NCBI GenBank assembly: GCA_944321865.1
Contig: CALUMZ010000001.1
Span: forward strand, 1-63,476
Direction: 5' to 3'
Source: an uncultured Muribaculaceae bacterium
Lineage (GTDB): Bacteria; Bacteroidota; Bacteroidia; Bacteroidales; Muribaculaceae
Length of the DNA: 63,476 bases
This document shows, one piece after another, positions 40,038 to 49,518 of the stretch; position 1 is the stretch's first letter; each line of letters starts with the position of its first letter. The position numbers and the translations under genes were made by a program. The notes under the pieces were generated by a model that saw only the letters and a list, made by a program, of their open reading frames with translations, ran no database searches and had not been told where the DNA came from.

Positions 40038-41282
40038 ATGGTAAAGGTTAAACCGTTCAGGGGATTGAGACCCCCGAAGGCTATTGTTGCAAAAGTTGCA
40101 GCAAGGCCATACGATGTCTTAAGTTCTGATGAGGCACGGGATGAAGCCTCGGGTAATGAGATGTCGCTCTACCACATAACACGTCCTGAAATAGAATTTC
40201 CCAAAGGCACCGACGAGCATTGCAGTGAGGTGTACCGCAGGGCAGTGGATAATTTTCATGCCTTTCAAGCAAAAGGTTGGCTTGTGGAAGACGGGAAAGA
40301 GTGTTATTACATATACGCCCAGACTATGGGAAACCATAAGCAATATGGCTTTGTGGTGGCAACCGGTGTGCGCGATTACATAGAAGGACGGATAAAGAAG
40401 CATGAACTTACCCGTCACGACAAGGAAGAGGATCGCATGAAGCACATACGTAATACCAAAGCCAACATAGAGCCCGTGTTCCTTGCTTTCCACGACAATC
40501 AAGAATTGGAGGAAATAATAAAGCGAGTATCGGAAAAGGAAGCTGAATATGACTTTGTAAGTGCCGACGGCATACGGCATGAGCTATGGGTAATAAGCGA
40601 TTCTGAAACGGTGAAAGAAGTAACCGATGCTTTTGCTTCGATGCAGGCCTTGTATATTGCCGACGGACATCACCGTACTGCGGCTGCGGCTCTTGTGGGC
40701 GATGAAATGGCTCGAAACAATCCTAACCATAAGGGCGACGAAGAGTATAATTATTTTCTTGCGGTGTGTTTCCCCGAGTCGCATCTTAAAATCATAGATT
40801 ATAATCGCCTTGTAAAAGACTTGAATGGTCTCACGGTCGAGCAGTTCATTGAGGCAATCGGTAAGAACTTTGATGTTACCCCGATGGGCAAGGAGATTTA
40901 TCGTCCGTCGGGATTACATGATTTTGCTTTGTATGTCGGTGGAAATTGGTATTCGTTGGTAGCTCATGCCGATACTTACGACGACAGCGACCCAATACGT
41001 TGCCTCGACGTGACTATTTCGTCGAAATACATACTTGATGAAATACTGGGCATAACAGATTTGCGTCGTGACAAGCGTATTGATTTTGTTGGCGGAATCA
41101 GGGGGCTTGGCGAATTGAAAGCGCGAGTAGACAGCGGCGAGATGGCAATGGCGTTGGCGTTGTACCCGGTGTCGATGCATCAGTTGCTCGCAATTGCCGA
41201 CAGCGGAAATATAATGCCACCTAAAACCACATGGTTTGAGCCGAAATTACGTTCGGGACTTGTAATTCACAAGTTGGTATAG
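40038..41282 (+). CDS. DUF1015 family protein
   Basis: Protein of 414 residues matching DUF1015. It starts with VKPFRGLRPPKAIV and AARPYDVLSSDEA, has the family motif IADGHHRTAAA near 210, and ends with PPKTTWFEPKLRSGL. The biochemical function of this family is not established. In many Bacteroidetes I recall it near serine-synthesis genes; here it follows purA, 8 bp apart, with serC-serA about 2 kb upstream. It is probably cytoplasmic, with no signal peptide. Confidence 0.93.
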   Translation: MVKVKPFRGLRPPKAIVAKVAARPYDVLSSDEARDEASGNEMSLYHITRPEIEFPKGTDEHCSEVYRRAVDNFHAFQAKGWLVEDGKECYYIYAQTMGNHKQYGFVVATGVRDYIEGRIKKHELTRHDKEEDRMKHIRNTKANIEPVFLAFHDNQELEEIIKRVSEKEAEYDFVSADGIRHELWVISDSETVKEVTDAFASMQALYIADGHHRTAAAALVGDEMARNNPNHKGDEEYNYFLAVCFPESHLKIIDYNRLVKDLNGLTVEQFIEAIGKNFDVTPMGKEIYRPSGLHDFALYVGGNWYSLVAHADTYDDSDPIRCLDVTISSKYILDEILGITDLRRDKRIDFVGGIRGLGELKARVDSGEMAMALALYPVSMHQLLAIADSGNIMPPKTTWFEPKLRSGLVIHKLV

Positions 41283-41294
41283 GTTGGGGGGAAA

Positions 41295-42650
41295 ATGAAA
41301 AAAACAATCATAGCATCGATACTCTTGGCTGTTGTTCCTGTTGTCGCAAAGTCACAACAGGTGTCGTTCTCCGGTGGCAGCAAGGCTGTGTTTGAAGAAA
41401 CTCCGGCGGCGTCCACCGGACTCGACAAGATATATGTCATATACGACAGTGACGGGGTATCGATGAATTATGTGCAACATGGCAGTGGCACTACTGTCAC
41501 ATGGTACACCTATGACGAGCGAGGCGGAGGATATGCCGAAGTATTGCCAGACGTTGAACGGGTAGATGCTTCCACAACGCGGTTGCCACAGGTGATGGCA
41601 AATTGCGGATATATAATTGAAGAAGGAACTGATCGCACATATTTGTGGGTGGTAGATTATTCCGATTATATGCTCACTTTGGACAATATAGGTTTTGACC
41701 CGCAGCGCGATTGTGGAACGACGCGATTATATGTAGGTGGCAGTGGCGGTGCAATTACTTATTATACAATCAATGGCGTCCCTCAGAACCTCGACAGGGG
41801 GCTCACGTTGACTTACCGGACTCTCGAGTGGAACGATTCAAACATGACGTGGGATGAAATTCCGGTCGAAGAAAACATCGAGACATTCAGTTCCTCAGTA
41901 GCAGTTCCAGCACCATATTGTAATACGGAGTTTACATTGCATGGCGACCGATTTTTGAGGTTTTGGGGCATGGAAGAGTCGGTGACGAGCGATACGTATC
42001 TCACGAGTGCCGTGGCAGTGGAAAGTGCCGCAATACAAGAAGGCGAAAGTCCCGACAATGAAAAGGGTGGCGGAGACGAGACCGGTGAAATGCTTGGAGG
42101 TTCGGCTCCGGTGACGATAACATTTTCTGCGTATGGTACCGATGCAATGGTGCATAACGAGTGGCAAATGTCGCGTGACCAAGGATTTAATAATATCGAC
42201 AGCCGTTTCTACCAATCGGAAGTAACCCAGACTTTCAATGAAGGCGGTACGTTTTATTTCAGATTCTATGGCGCCGACAGCTCGGGCGAATGTGTGGCGA
42301 TAGGCGAGACGTATACGGTGTTTATTGGAGAGTCGAGCTTGGAATGTCCTAACGCATTTTCTCCGCAAGCAAGTGTCGGGATTAATGACGAATGGAAAGT
42401 GTCATACCGTTCAATAGTGGAATTCAATTGCTGGATTTTCAACCGTTGGGGAGCCGAAGTGTGCCACCTTACCGACCCTTCTCAAGGGTGGGATGGAAAG
42501 TATAAGGGAAAATATGTAAAACCGGGAACTTATTTCTATGTAATAGAAGCCCGGGGCTCGGATGGCGTGGAATATAACCTGAAAGGCGACATAAATATCC
42601 TTAATTATACCGGAACAGGCAGCCACGGTATGTCCGGAGCCACAGAATAG
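41295..42650 (+). CDS. Secreted protein with gliding-motility-type C-terminal domain (type IX cargo-like, 451 aa)
   Basis: An N-terminal signal peptide (MKKTIIASILLAVVPVVAKS) precedes beta-rich sequence. A Gly/Glu-rich linker (about 250-268) is followed by an Ig-like region. The last 100 residues match the gliding-motility-associated C-terminal (type B sorting) domain: CPNAFSPQASVGINDEW, then FNRWGAEVCHL, GWDGKYKGKYVKPGTYFYV and a final GDINILN. Such domains mark substrates or surface parts of type IX secretion, which agrees with porW and porX nearby. Its own function is unknown. It lies 12 bp after DUF1015 and 13 bp before the transglycosylase. Confidence 0.85.
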   Translation: MKKTIIASILLAVVPVVAKSQQVSFSGGSKAVFEETPAASTGLDKIYVIYDSDGVSMNYVQHGSGTTVTWYTYDERGGGYAEVLPDVERVDASTTRLPQVMANCGYIIEEGTDRTYLWVVDYSDYMLTLDNIGFDPQRDCGTTRLYVGGSGGAITYYTINGVPQNLDRGLTLTYRTLEWNDSNMTWDEIPVEENIETFSSSVAVPAPYCNTEFTLHGDRFLRFWGMEESVTSDTYLTSAVAVESAAIQEGESPDNEKGGGDETGEMLGGSAPVTITFSAYGTDAMVHNEWQMSRDQGFNNIDSRFYQSEVTQTFNEGGTFYFRFYGADSSGECVAIGETYTVFIGESSLECPNAFSPQASVGINDEWKVSYRSIVEFNCWIFNRWGAEVCHLTDPSQGWDGKYKGKYVKPGTYFYVIEARGSDGVEYNLKGDINILNYTGTGSHGMSGATE

Positions 42651-42663
42651 GAGAAATCAAAAG

Positions 42664-43620
42664 ATGAAAAGAAAAATATTGCTTTTAGTGGTTGCTTTTT
42701 TTGTATCGGCCATTTCAATGTTGAGTGCCGACAATGACTTGGTGGGGCCGTTTATCAATGGATTACATCCCATATCGGCCAATCCCGATGTGCCAATGGC
42801 CGTAGTTATTGCCGGGGAACAAGTGTTGCTTGACCGTGTCGATTTGTATGAGCGTCTCGACAGAGAGATGACACAGATTATTTATGGCCACAGCAACTTG
42901 TTCTTGTCAATCAAGAGGGCAAATAAATATTTCCCTGTGATTGTGCCAATATTAAAAAAGAATGGAATACCCGAAGATTTTGCATATCTTGCCGTGGTGG
43001 AAAGTTATTTAAGTCCTACCGCTCGTTCATACGCCGGGGCCGTGGGGATGTGGCAATTCCTAAAAGGCACGGCCAAGCAATACGGACTTATCGTGAACGA
43101 TGAAGTAGACGAACGTTACGACCCTGTAAAGTCTACGGAGGCTGCGTGCAGGTATTTAAAAGACGCGTATGCCAAATATAAACATTGGCCCACGGTTGCG
43201 GCATCTTACAATGCCGGAATGGGCAGGATCTCAAAAGAGCTGGAAAGGCAGTTTGCCGAAAATTCATTTGATTTGTATCTGAATGAAGAGACTTCGCGGT
43301 ATGTGTTTCGCTTTATTGCCATGAAGTTGATAATAGAACAACCGAAAAAGTACGGTTTTTTTATTACCAAGCGTCAATTATACCAACCGATGAAGTATAC
43401 TACTGTTAATGTTACAGGAAGTGTCGATGACTGGAGTGAATGGGCCCAAAAACGTGGAATATCTTATTTGCAATTGAAGGAGATGAACCCGTGGATAAGG
43501 TCGACCAAGTTAGTCAATAGAGAGAAGCGTGTATACACTGTTAAGATACCACGGCAAGAAAGCTTGTACAGGAGTAAAATCACTTACAGTGTGTATAATA
43601 AGAATTGGATTGTAGATTAA
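42664..43620 (+). CDS. Lytic murein transglycosylase (SLT domain, MltD-like)
   Basis: Exported enzyme of 318 residues with a signal peptide (1-22). The SLT domain (about 75-215) has the catalytic Glu113 in LAVVESYLSPTA, then YAGAVGMWQF, TAKQYGL and ASYNAGMGR. These define goose-lysozyme-type transglycosylases that cleave peptidoglycan to 1,6-anhydro-muropeptides. The last 75 residues may be a degenerate LysM-like region (QKRGISYLQLKEMNPWI), probably for wall binding. It is in the same run as the type IX cargo-like gene and uvrA. Confidence 0.92.
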   Translation: MKRKILLLVVAFFVSAISMLSADNDLVGPFINGLHPISANPDVPMAVVIAGEQVLLDRVDLYERLDREMTQIIYGHSNLFLSIKRANKYFPVIVPILKKNGIPEDFAYLAVVESYLSPTARSYAGAVGMWQFLKGTAKQYGLIVNDEVDERYDPVKSTEAACRYLKDAYAKYKHWPTVAASYNAGMGRISKELERQFAENSFDLYLNEETSRYVFRFIAMKLIIEQPKKYGFFITKRQLYQPMKYTTVNVTGSVDDWSEWAQKRGISYLQLKEMNPWIRSTKLVNREKRVYTVKIPRQESLYRSKITYSVYNKNWIVD

Positions 43621-43623
43621 TCA

Positions 43624-46485
43624 ATGAAGCTGAACGGGAAAGAGACTGATTGCGTGTCGGTGCTTGGCGCGCGTGTACATAACTTGAAAAATATCGATGT
43701 CGATATACCTCATGATAAATTGACTGTTATTACCGGGCTTAGCGGAAGTGGGAAGTCTTCACTTGCCTTTGACACTATTTTTGCAGAAGGACAACGCCGA
43801 TATGTGGAAACATTCTCGGCTTATGCCCGTAATATGCTCGGCTTGCTCGAACGTCCCGATGTGGATAAAATCACAGGATTAAGCCCGGTGATATCCATAG
43901 AACAGAAGACGGTAAACAAGAATCCTCGCAGTACGATAGGCACAACTACCGAGATATATGACTTTCTGCGTCTGCTTTACGCTCGTGTCGCCGATGCATA
44001 TTCATACGTGTCGGGTGAGAAAATGGTGAAATTCACTGTTGACAAAATCATAAATATGATTTTGAAAAAATATGCCGGTCACCGCATATTTATTTTGTCT
44101 CCATTGGTTAAGAACCGCAAAGGACATTACAAGGAGCTTTTCGAGCAATTACGTAAGAAGGGTTACCTGACAGTGCGCGTCGATGGCGTGTTGACAGAAA
44201 TTAAGTATGGCATGAAGGTCGACCGTTACAAGAATCACAGTATCGAACTCGTAATTGACAAGCTGCGTGCCGAGGACAAGCAGAAGGAACGCTTGAAAGG
44301 GTCGGTCGATACGGCATTCAAGCAGGGCGACGGACAATTGATGATACTTGATGCCGATGATAATAACCATATAGGCCACTATAGCCGAAAGTTGATGGAC
44401 CCGGTAACCGGATTGTCGTATGCCGAACCGGCACCACATAATTTCTCATTTAATTCGCCACAAGGTGCATGCCGCAAATGCAAGGGGCTGGGGTACGTTA
44501 ATATCATCGACCGGGACAAGATAATGCCTAATACCGAAGTTTCGATTTATGACGGTGGAATCTTGCCTTTGGGGAAATATAAGAATTCTCTTATCTTTTG
44601 GCAAATTTCGGCAATATGTGAAAAATATGGTGTTACCATTAAAACGCCCATCAAGGATTTGCCCGATGAGGTTATAGATGACATAATGAATGGAACCGAC
44701 GAGCATCTTGATATAAAAAACGACACGATGAGCACGTCGAATTATTTTTTGCGTTATGACGGACTTGTCAAATATATCGAGATGCAGCAATCCGACGATG
44801 CTTCGGCGCAGGCTCAGAAGTGGGCGGGGCAATTTTTTTCGCGTGTAACTTGCCCCGAGTGTAATGGAGCAAGGTTGAATAAGGAGGCGTTGCATTATTA
44901 TATAGGTGGGAAAAATATTGCTGATTTGTCGGCAATGGATATATCGGAGTTACAGGAGTGGATGAATGATATAAAAAGCCATTTGACCGACCAACAATGG
45001 AACATTGCCAAAGAAATCGTTAAAGAGATAAGCGGACGGCTTAATTTCTTGGTAGACGTAGGACTTGATTACTTGGCATTGAATCGTAATTCTTCGACTC
45101 TGTCGGGCGGAGAAAGCCAACGCATAAGGCTTGCAACACAGATTGGGTCGCAATTAGTCAATGTGCTTTATATCCTTGATGAACCAAGTATAGGACTGCA
45201 TCAACGCGACAATGTGAGGTTAATTTCCTCGTTAAAGAAATTGCGTGACGCGGGGAATACCGTAATAGTTGTCGAGCATGACAAGGACATGATGTTGCAG
45301 TCTGATTATATAGTTGACATAGGCCCTCATGCAGGCCGAAAGGGAGGGCGTGTCGTATTTTCCGGTACTCCCGGCCAAATGCTTGAAAGTGATACTATCA
45401 CAGCCCAATACCTTAATGGTAAACGCAAGATTGATGTCCCGGCCGTGCGGCGCCAAGGCAACGGCAGTTTTATAGAATTGAAAGGTTGTCGCGGAAACAA
45501 CTTGAGAAACGTGGATGTGAAAATTCCGCTTGGCGTATTCGTTTGCGTGACAGGCGTTTCGGGCAGCGGAAAATCATCGCTTGTGAATGGGACGTTGCAG
45601 CCAATATTAAGCCAGCGGTTTTATAAATCGGCACAAGCACCTTTGCCGTATGATGAAATAACAGGTGTTGAGAATATCGACAAGGTTGTCACCGTAGACC
45701 AATCTCCGTTGGGCAGGTCGCCACGTTCCAATCCGGCTACTTATACGGGAATCTTTGCCGACATACGCAATTTGTTTGTAAATTTGCCCGAGGCGAAGAT
45801 ACGCGGATATAAGGCAGGTAGATTTTCCTTCAACGTGAGTGGCGGAAGGTGTGAGGAGTGCAAGGGTAACGGATACAGAACCATAGAAATGAATTTCTTG
45901 CCCGATGTACTTGTTCCGTGTGAAGCTTGCGGTGGCAAACGTTACAATCGAGAAACGCTCGAAGTGAGGTTTAAAGGCAAGTCGATTGCCGATGTGCTCG
46001 ACATGACTATAAATCAGGCTGTGGAATTTTTTGATTCCGTGCCTTCGATATTATCGAAGATAAAAGTTTTGCAGGAGGTGGGAATGGGATATATCAAGCT
46101 TGGTCAACCGTCGAGTACACTGTCGGGGGGAGAGAGCCAACGCGTGAAACTTGCTGCCGAATTGTCGAAAAAAGACACCGGCCGCACCCTTTATATACTT
46201 GACGAGCCTACCACAGGTTTGCATTTTGAAGATATCAAAGTCTTGCTCGATGTGTTAAACCGCCTTGTGGAGAAAGGTAATACCGTAATTGTCATAGAGC
46301 ATAATATGGACGTAATAAAAAATGCCGATTATATTATAGACCTCGGACCTGAAGGCGGACGCAATGGGGGGATGATAGTTGCAACAGGCAGTCCCGAAAA
46401 TGTGGTGAAGAATAAGAAGTCCCTTACAGCCAAATTCCTTGAACCCGAATTGAGAAACAGCCAAACAAGAGAAACAGCCGAATAA
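43624..46485 (+). CDS. uvrA: Excinuclease ABC subunit A
   Basis: Damage-recognition ATPase of nucleotide excision repair, 953 residues. It has two ABC modules: Walker A GLSGSGKSS (38-46) and GVSGSGKSS (about 643-651), and signatures TLSGGESQR in both halves. The zinc-finger Cys pairs are present: CRKCKGLG, CPECNGARL, CEECKGNG and CEACGGKRY. Walker B motifs YILDEPS and YILDEPTTGL are intact. It begins 3 bp after the transglycosylase stop, and the helicase starts 2 bp after its end. Confidence 0.98.
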   Translation: MKLNGKETDCVSVLGARVHNLKNIDVDIPHDKLTVITGLSGSGKSSLAFDTIFAEGQRRYVETFSAYARNMLGLLERPDVDKITGLSPVISIEQKTVNKNPRSTIGTTTEIYDFLRLLYARVADAYSYVSGEKMVKFTVDKIINMILKKYAGHRIFILSPLVKNRKGHYKELFEQLRKKGYLTVRVDGVLTEIKYGMKVDRYKNHSIELVIDKLRAEDKQKERLKGSVDTAFKQGDGQLMILDADDNNHIGHYSRKLMDPVTGLSYAEPAPHNFSFNSPQGACRKCKGLGYVNIIDRDKIMPNTEVSIYDGGILPLGKYKNSLIFWQISAICEKYGVTIKTPIKDLPDEVIDDIMNGTDEHLDIKNDTMSTSNYFLRYDGLVKYIEMQQSDDASAQAQKWAGQFFSRVTCPECNGARLNKEALHYYIGGKNIADLSAMDISELQEWMNDIKSHLTDQQWNIAKEIVKEISGRLNFLVDVGLDYLALNRNSSTLSGGESQRIRLATQIGSQLVNVLYILDEPSIGLHQRDNVRLISSLKKLRDAGNTVIVVEHDKDMMLQSDYIVDIGPHAGRKGGRVVFSGTPGQMLESDTITAQYLNGKRKIDVPAVRRQGNGSFIELKGCRGNNLRNVDVKIPLGVFVCVTGVSGSGKSSLVNGTLQPILSQRFYKSAQAPLPYDEITGVENIDKVVTVDQSPLGRSPRSNPATYTGIFADIRNLFVNLPEAKIRGYKAGRFSFNVSGGRCEECKGNGYRTIEMNFLPDVLVPCEACGGKRYNRETLEVRFKGKSIADVLDMTINQAVEFFDSVPSILSKIKVLQEVGMGYIKLGQPSSTLSGGESQRVKLAAELSKKDTGRTLYILDEPTTGLHFEDIKVLLDVLNRLVEKGNTVIVIEHNMDVIKNADYIIDLGPEGGRNGGMIVATGSPENVVKNKKSLTAKFLEPELRNSQTRETAE

Positions 46486-46487
46486 TC

Positions 46488-48509
46488 ATGAGCCGGAATA
46501 TACCTGAAATAGATTTTGACAATCCCGATTTTATCACGGCAATAGACATGATAAATAACACCAACAGGTCGATTTTCCTTACAGGGAAAGCCGGCAGTGG
46601 GAAAAGTACGCTATTGAGGTATATATGTGAAACAACCCGAAAGAAATTTATCATCTTGGCTCCTACCGGCATAGCGGCTGTAAATGTGGGGGGAATGACT
46701 ATGCATTCCTTTTTCAAGATGCCGTTGAAACCGTTGCTTCCCGATGATCCCGATTATGCTCCGCGCAAGATTCGCGACACGTTGAAGTATACAAGAGAGA
46801 AGGTGAAGATAATCAAGAATTTGGACTTGATTATAATAGACGAAATTTCGATGGTGCGTGCCGACATGATAGATTTCATGGACCGTGTGTTGCGTTATTA
46901 TTCGGGAAATAACCGTGAACCTTTCGGAGGGAAGCAATTGCTGCTTGTAGGGGATATATTTCAGCTTGAACCGGTTATCAAGAGTGATTTTCGTGAAATA
47001 TTGCGACGTTATTATAACAATTTGTTCTTCTTTGGCGCTGTGGCTTTTTCCAAAATAGGGCTTGTGGCTATAGAATTGCGTAAGACCTACAGGCAGAAAG
47101 ATGCCGGTTTCATCAGCCTGCTCGACCGCGTGAGGGAAAACAAGGCCACTGCCGACGATTTGAATAAGATAAACAGTCGTTACAATCGATCGGGCGATAC
47201 AGGCGACGGCAATTTTGTGATGACGCTTGCCACGCGCCGCGATACGGTAGATTACATAAACGAGCAGAAACTCGATGAATTGCCCACCGAGAAGCATAAC
47301 TTTGAAGGTGAAATAGAAGGAACATGGCCCGAATCGATATTGCCGACGGCATTGAACCTGACATTGAAAGAGGGGGCACAGGTGGTTTTCATCCGCAACG
47401 ACAAGGAACACCGGTGGTATAATGGCACGATAGCACGTGTGGCAGGTATATGCAACGATGAAATAACGGTGGAACTGGAAGACGGCAACCACTATGTGCT
47501 AGATCGCGACCAGTGGGAGAATGTGCAATATGAATATGACGACAAGGAAAAACGCATAAAAGAAACTGTGCTCGGGGTATTCAAGCAATATCCTGTGAAA
47601 CTTGCATGGGCAATGACAATACACAAGAGCCAAGGGCTCACGTTTAACCGTGTAGTTATAGACATGGAAGGTGGCGCATTTTCTTGCGGACAGACTTATG
47701 TTGCTTTGTCACGCTGTACCTCTCTTGAAGGGATAACGCTGAAGAATCCCATTACATTCAGGGATATATTTGTTAATCCCGTTGTGATAGAGTTTAGCAA
47801 GCGGTTTAACGACATGAATGCCATAAGTGATGCAAAGCGCGAATTTCGTGTGCGGAACTTGCTTGCTGCCTCAAACAGGGCTTTTGATGCGCATGATTAC
47901 AAGTTGTGTGTGGATAGTTTTGCCGAGGCTGTAGACTTGTCGGGTCGTTTTGGCGACGATACGTTACGGCGCTTTGTGAGGCGCAAGTTGGGCGTGTATT
48001 TGAGCCTGAAGAAGTTGGTTGATGAAAAACAACAGGAGATTGACCGCAAGGATGCGGTGTTGAGAAATCTTGCGCTCGAATATGTTTTTCTTGGGAATGA
48101 ATCGGTATCGTCGTTAGGTGAGGGTAGTTGTGACAGGGAGATTGCGTTAAATTCAGCAATTGCCAATTTTGACAAGGCAATGAGCATCTATCCCGATTGT
48201 GCGGATGCCAAAATGGGGAAAGCTGCATTATTGGCCGATATGGGCCGGACTGCGGAAGCCGAGGCTTTGTATAAAAACGTATTGAAAACCGACAGGCGCA
48301 ACGGGGATGCAAATTACAGGATGGGGTTGTTGAGTATTGGAAAGAATAAATTGGCCGAGGCATTAAAGTACATGCGTGCGGCCTTGAAATCTATGCCTGA
48401 GTCGGCTTCGGTTCATGAATCACTTGCCGATATATATGAGAGGATCGGCATAGATGATAAAGCCGAGCAGCATAAAGAATTGGCCCGTAAGTACCGACGC
48501 AAAAAGTGA
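46488..48509 (+). CDS. PIF1-like superfamily 1B helicase fused to C-terminal TPRs (673 aa)
   Basis: The N-terminal 430 residues are an AAA/PIF1-RecD-type helicase with Walker A GKAGSGKST (33-41), IIDEISMV (116-123), LVGDIFQLEPV and the C-terminal motif AMTIHKSQGLTFNRV followed by YVALSRCTSLEG. Residues about 440-673 form TPR-like helical repeats (for example YPDCADAKMGKAALLADMGR). Bacteroidetes carry such helicase-TPR proteins, but their role is not established. Being 2 bp downstream of uvrA suggests translational coupling and a repair or replication-fork task. It is the last gene of the long plus-strand run. Confidence 0.9.
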   Translation: MSRNIPEIDFDNPDFITAIDMINNTNRSIFLTGKAGSGKSTLLRYICETTRKKFIILAPTGIAAVNVGGMTMHSFFKMPLKPLLPDDPDYAPRKIRDTLKYTREKVKIIKNLDLIIIDEISMVRADMIDFMDRVLRYYSGNNREPFGGKQLLLVGDIFQLEPVIKSDFREILRRYYNNLFFFGAVAFSKIGLVAIELRKTYRQKDAGFISLLDRVRENKATADDLNKINSRYNRSGDTGDGNFVMTLATRRDTVDYINEQKLDELPTEKHNFEGEIEGTWPESILPTALNLTLKEGAQVVFIRNDKEHRWYNGTIARVAGICNDEITVELEDGNHYVLDRDQWENVQYEYDDKEKRIKETVLGVFKQYPVKLAWAMTIHKSQGLTFNRVVIDMEGGAFSCGQTYVALSRCTSLEGITLKNPITFRDIFVNPVVIEFSKRFNDMNAISDAKREFRVRNLLAASNRAFDAHDYKLCVDSFAEAVDLSGRFGDDTLRRFVRRKLGVYLSLKKLVDEKQQEIDRKDAVLRNLALEYVFLGNESVSSLGEGSCDREIALNSAIANFDKAMSIYPDCADAKMGKAALLADMGRTAEAEALYKNVLKTDRRNGDANYRMGLLSIGKNKLAEALKYMRAALKSMPESASVHESLADIYERIGIDDKAEQHKELARKYRRKK

Positions 48510-48514
48510 ATGAT

Positions 48515-48593
48515 TACCCCGGGGAGGGCAACAATCTACCAGCCTTCTCCCCGGGGTAAAAGTTCTTTGAGCCCAGATATAATGGCCGTTTGG
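48515..48593. terminator. Bidirectional terminator region between the helicase and nucleoside phosphorylase genes
   Basis: TACCCCGGGGAG (48515-48526) and CTCCCCGGGGTA (48547-48558) form a perfect 12-bp stem with a 20-base loop. A second, smaller hairpin (AGCCCA with TGGGCT) follows at about 48570-48593 and would serve the minus-strand gene. The T-runs are imperfect. Confidence 0.65.
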
Positions 48594-48595
48594 GC

Positions 48596-49474
48596 TTATA
48601 GCCTGTCGAGGACTGTGACGATGAGATCGCGGACAGCAGTCTTGTAATTAGGCGTAGCGTTACCCGACATGCGGTTGGCAATTATGGCACATACCGTCAT
48701 GGCCCGGTGTCCCATTAGCTTACACAGTCCTTGCAGTGCTGCACTTTCCATTTCATAGTTGGTGATGCGGAAGTTTTTGTATTGGAACGCTTCGATTTTA
48801 TGGTTTAGTTCCGGATCGGCAAGGGGTAGCCGCAATTGGCGACCTTGCGGGCCGTAGAATCCGTTGGCCGATATGGTGCATCCACGTTTCATGTCGTTGC
48901 CGCCAATGCGGGATATTAATTCGGGGTCGGCATCGGCAACGTAAGGTTTGGCCCAAAGGCTGTTCCAACCCACCGCCTCACAAAAATGATGCTCAAAGTC
49001 TATGTCACAGATTTCATTGCGTCCGGAATAAAAATTCAGCACGCCGTCAAATCCTATGCCTTTCTCGGCAATCACATAGCTGCCAATGGGAATGTCGGGT
49101 TGCAGCCCGCCTGAAGTGCCGATACGTATTATATTAAGTCTCCGGAATGTTTCTTTTACTTGGCGTGTTGCAAAATCTATGTTAGCAAGAGCGTCGAGTT
49201 CGTTCACAACAATGTCGATGTTGTCGCCACCAATGCCATGCGACAGGCACATTACCTGTTTCCCCTTATATGTGCCGGCAATTGTGTGAAATTCACGCGA
49301 TGATACTTCATATTCAATATTGTCGAAGAATGAAGCCACGATATTTACGCGGGCAGGGTCGCCGACTATTATGATGTTGTCTCGTAATTGTTCGGGACGC
49401 AGATGGATGTGGAATATGCTTCCATCATCGTTGATAATCATTTCTGAGTCACTGATAATGCGCTTGGTTTCCAT
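48596..49474 (-). CDS. Nucleoside phosphorylase (uridine phosphorylase-like)
   Basis: PNP/UDP-family enzyme of 292 residues that splits nucleosides with phosphate. It has the phosphate site GDPARV (38-43), IRIGTSGGLQ, and the nucleoside-binding NYEMESAALQGL near the end. Uridine phosphorylase is the closest match by overall pattern, but pyrimidine versus purine preference is not certain. I chose the ATG at 49474; ten extra upstream in-frame residues look non-coding. It lies 44 bp downstream of dapA and may share its transcript. Confidence 0.9.
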   Translation of the reverse strand: METKRIISDSEMIINDDGSIFHIHLRPEQLRDNIIIVGDPARVNIVASFFDNIEYEVSSREFHTIAGTYKGKQVMCLSHGIGGDNIDIVVNELDALANIDFATRQVKETFRRLNIIRIGTSGGLQPDIPIGSYVIAEKGIGFDGVLNFYSGRNEICDIDFEHHFCEAVGWNSLWAKPYVADADPELISRIGGNDMKRGCTISANGFYGPQGRQLRLPLADPELNHKIEAFQYKNFRITNYEMESAALQGLCKLMGHRAMTVCAIIANRMSGNATPNYKTAVRDLIVTVLDRL

Positions 49475-49518
49475 GATGGTAAAAGTTTTTTTGTGTGTTG
49501 TCAAAGGTGAAAGTAGAA

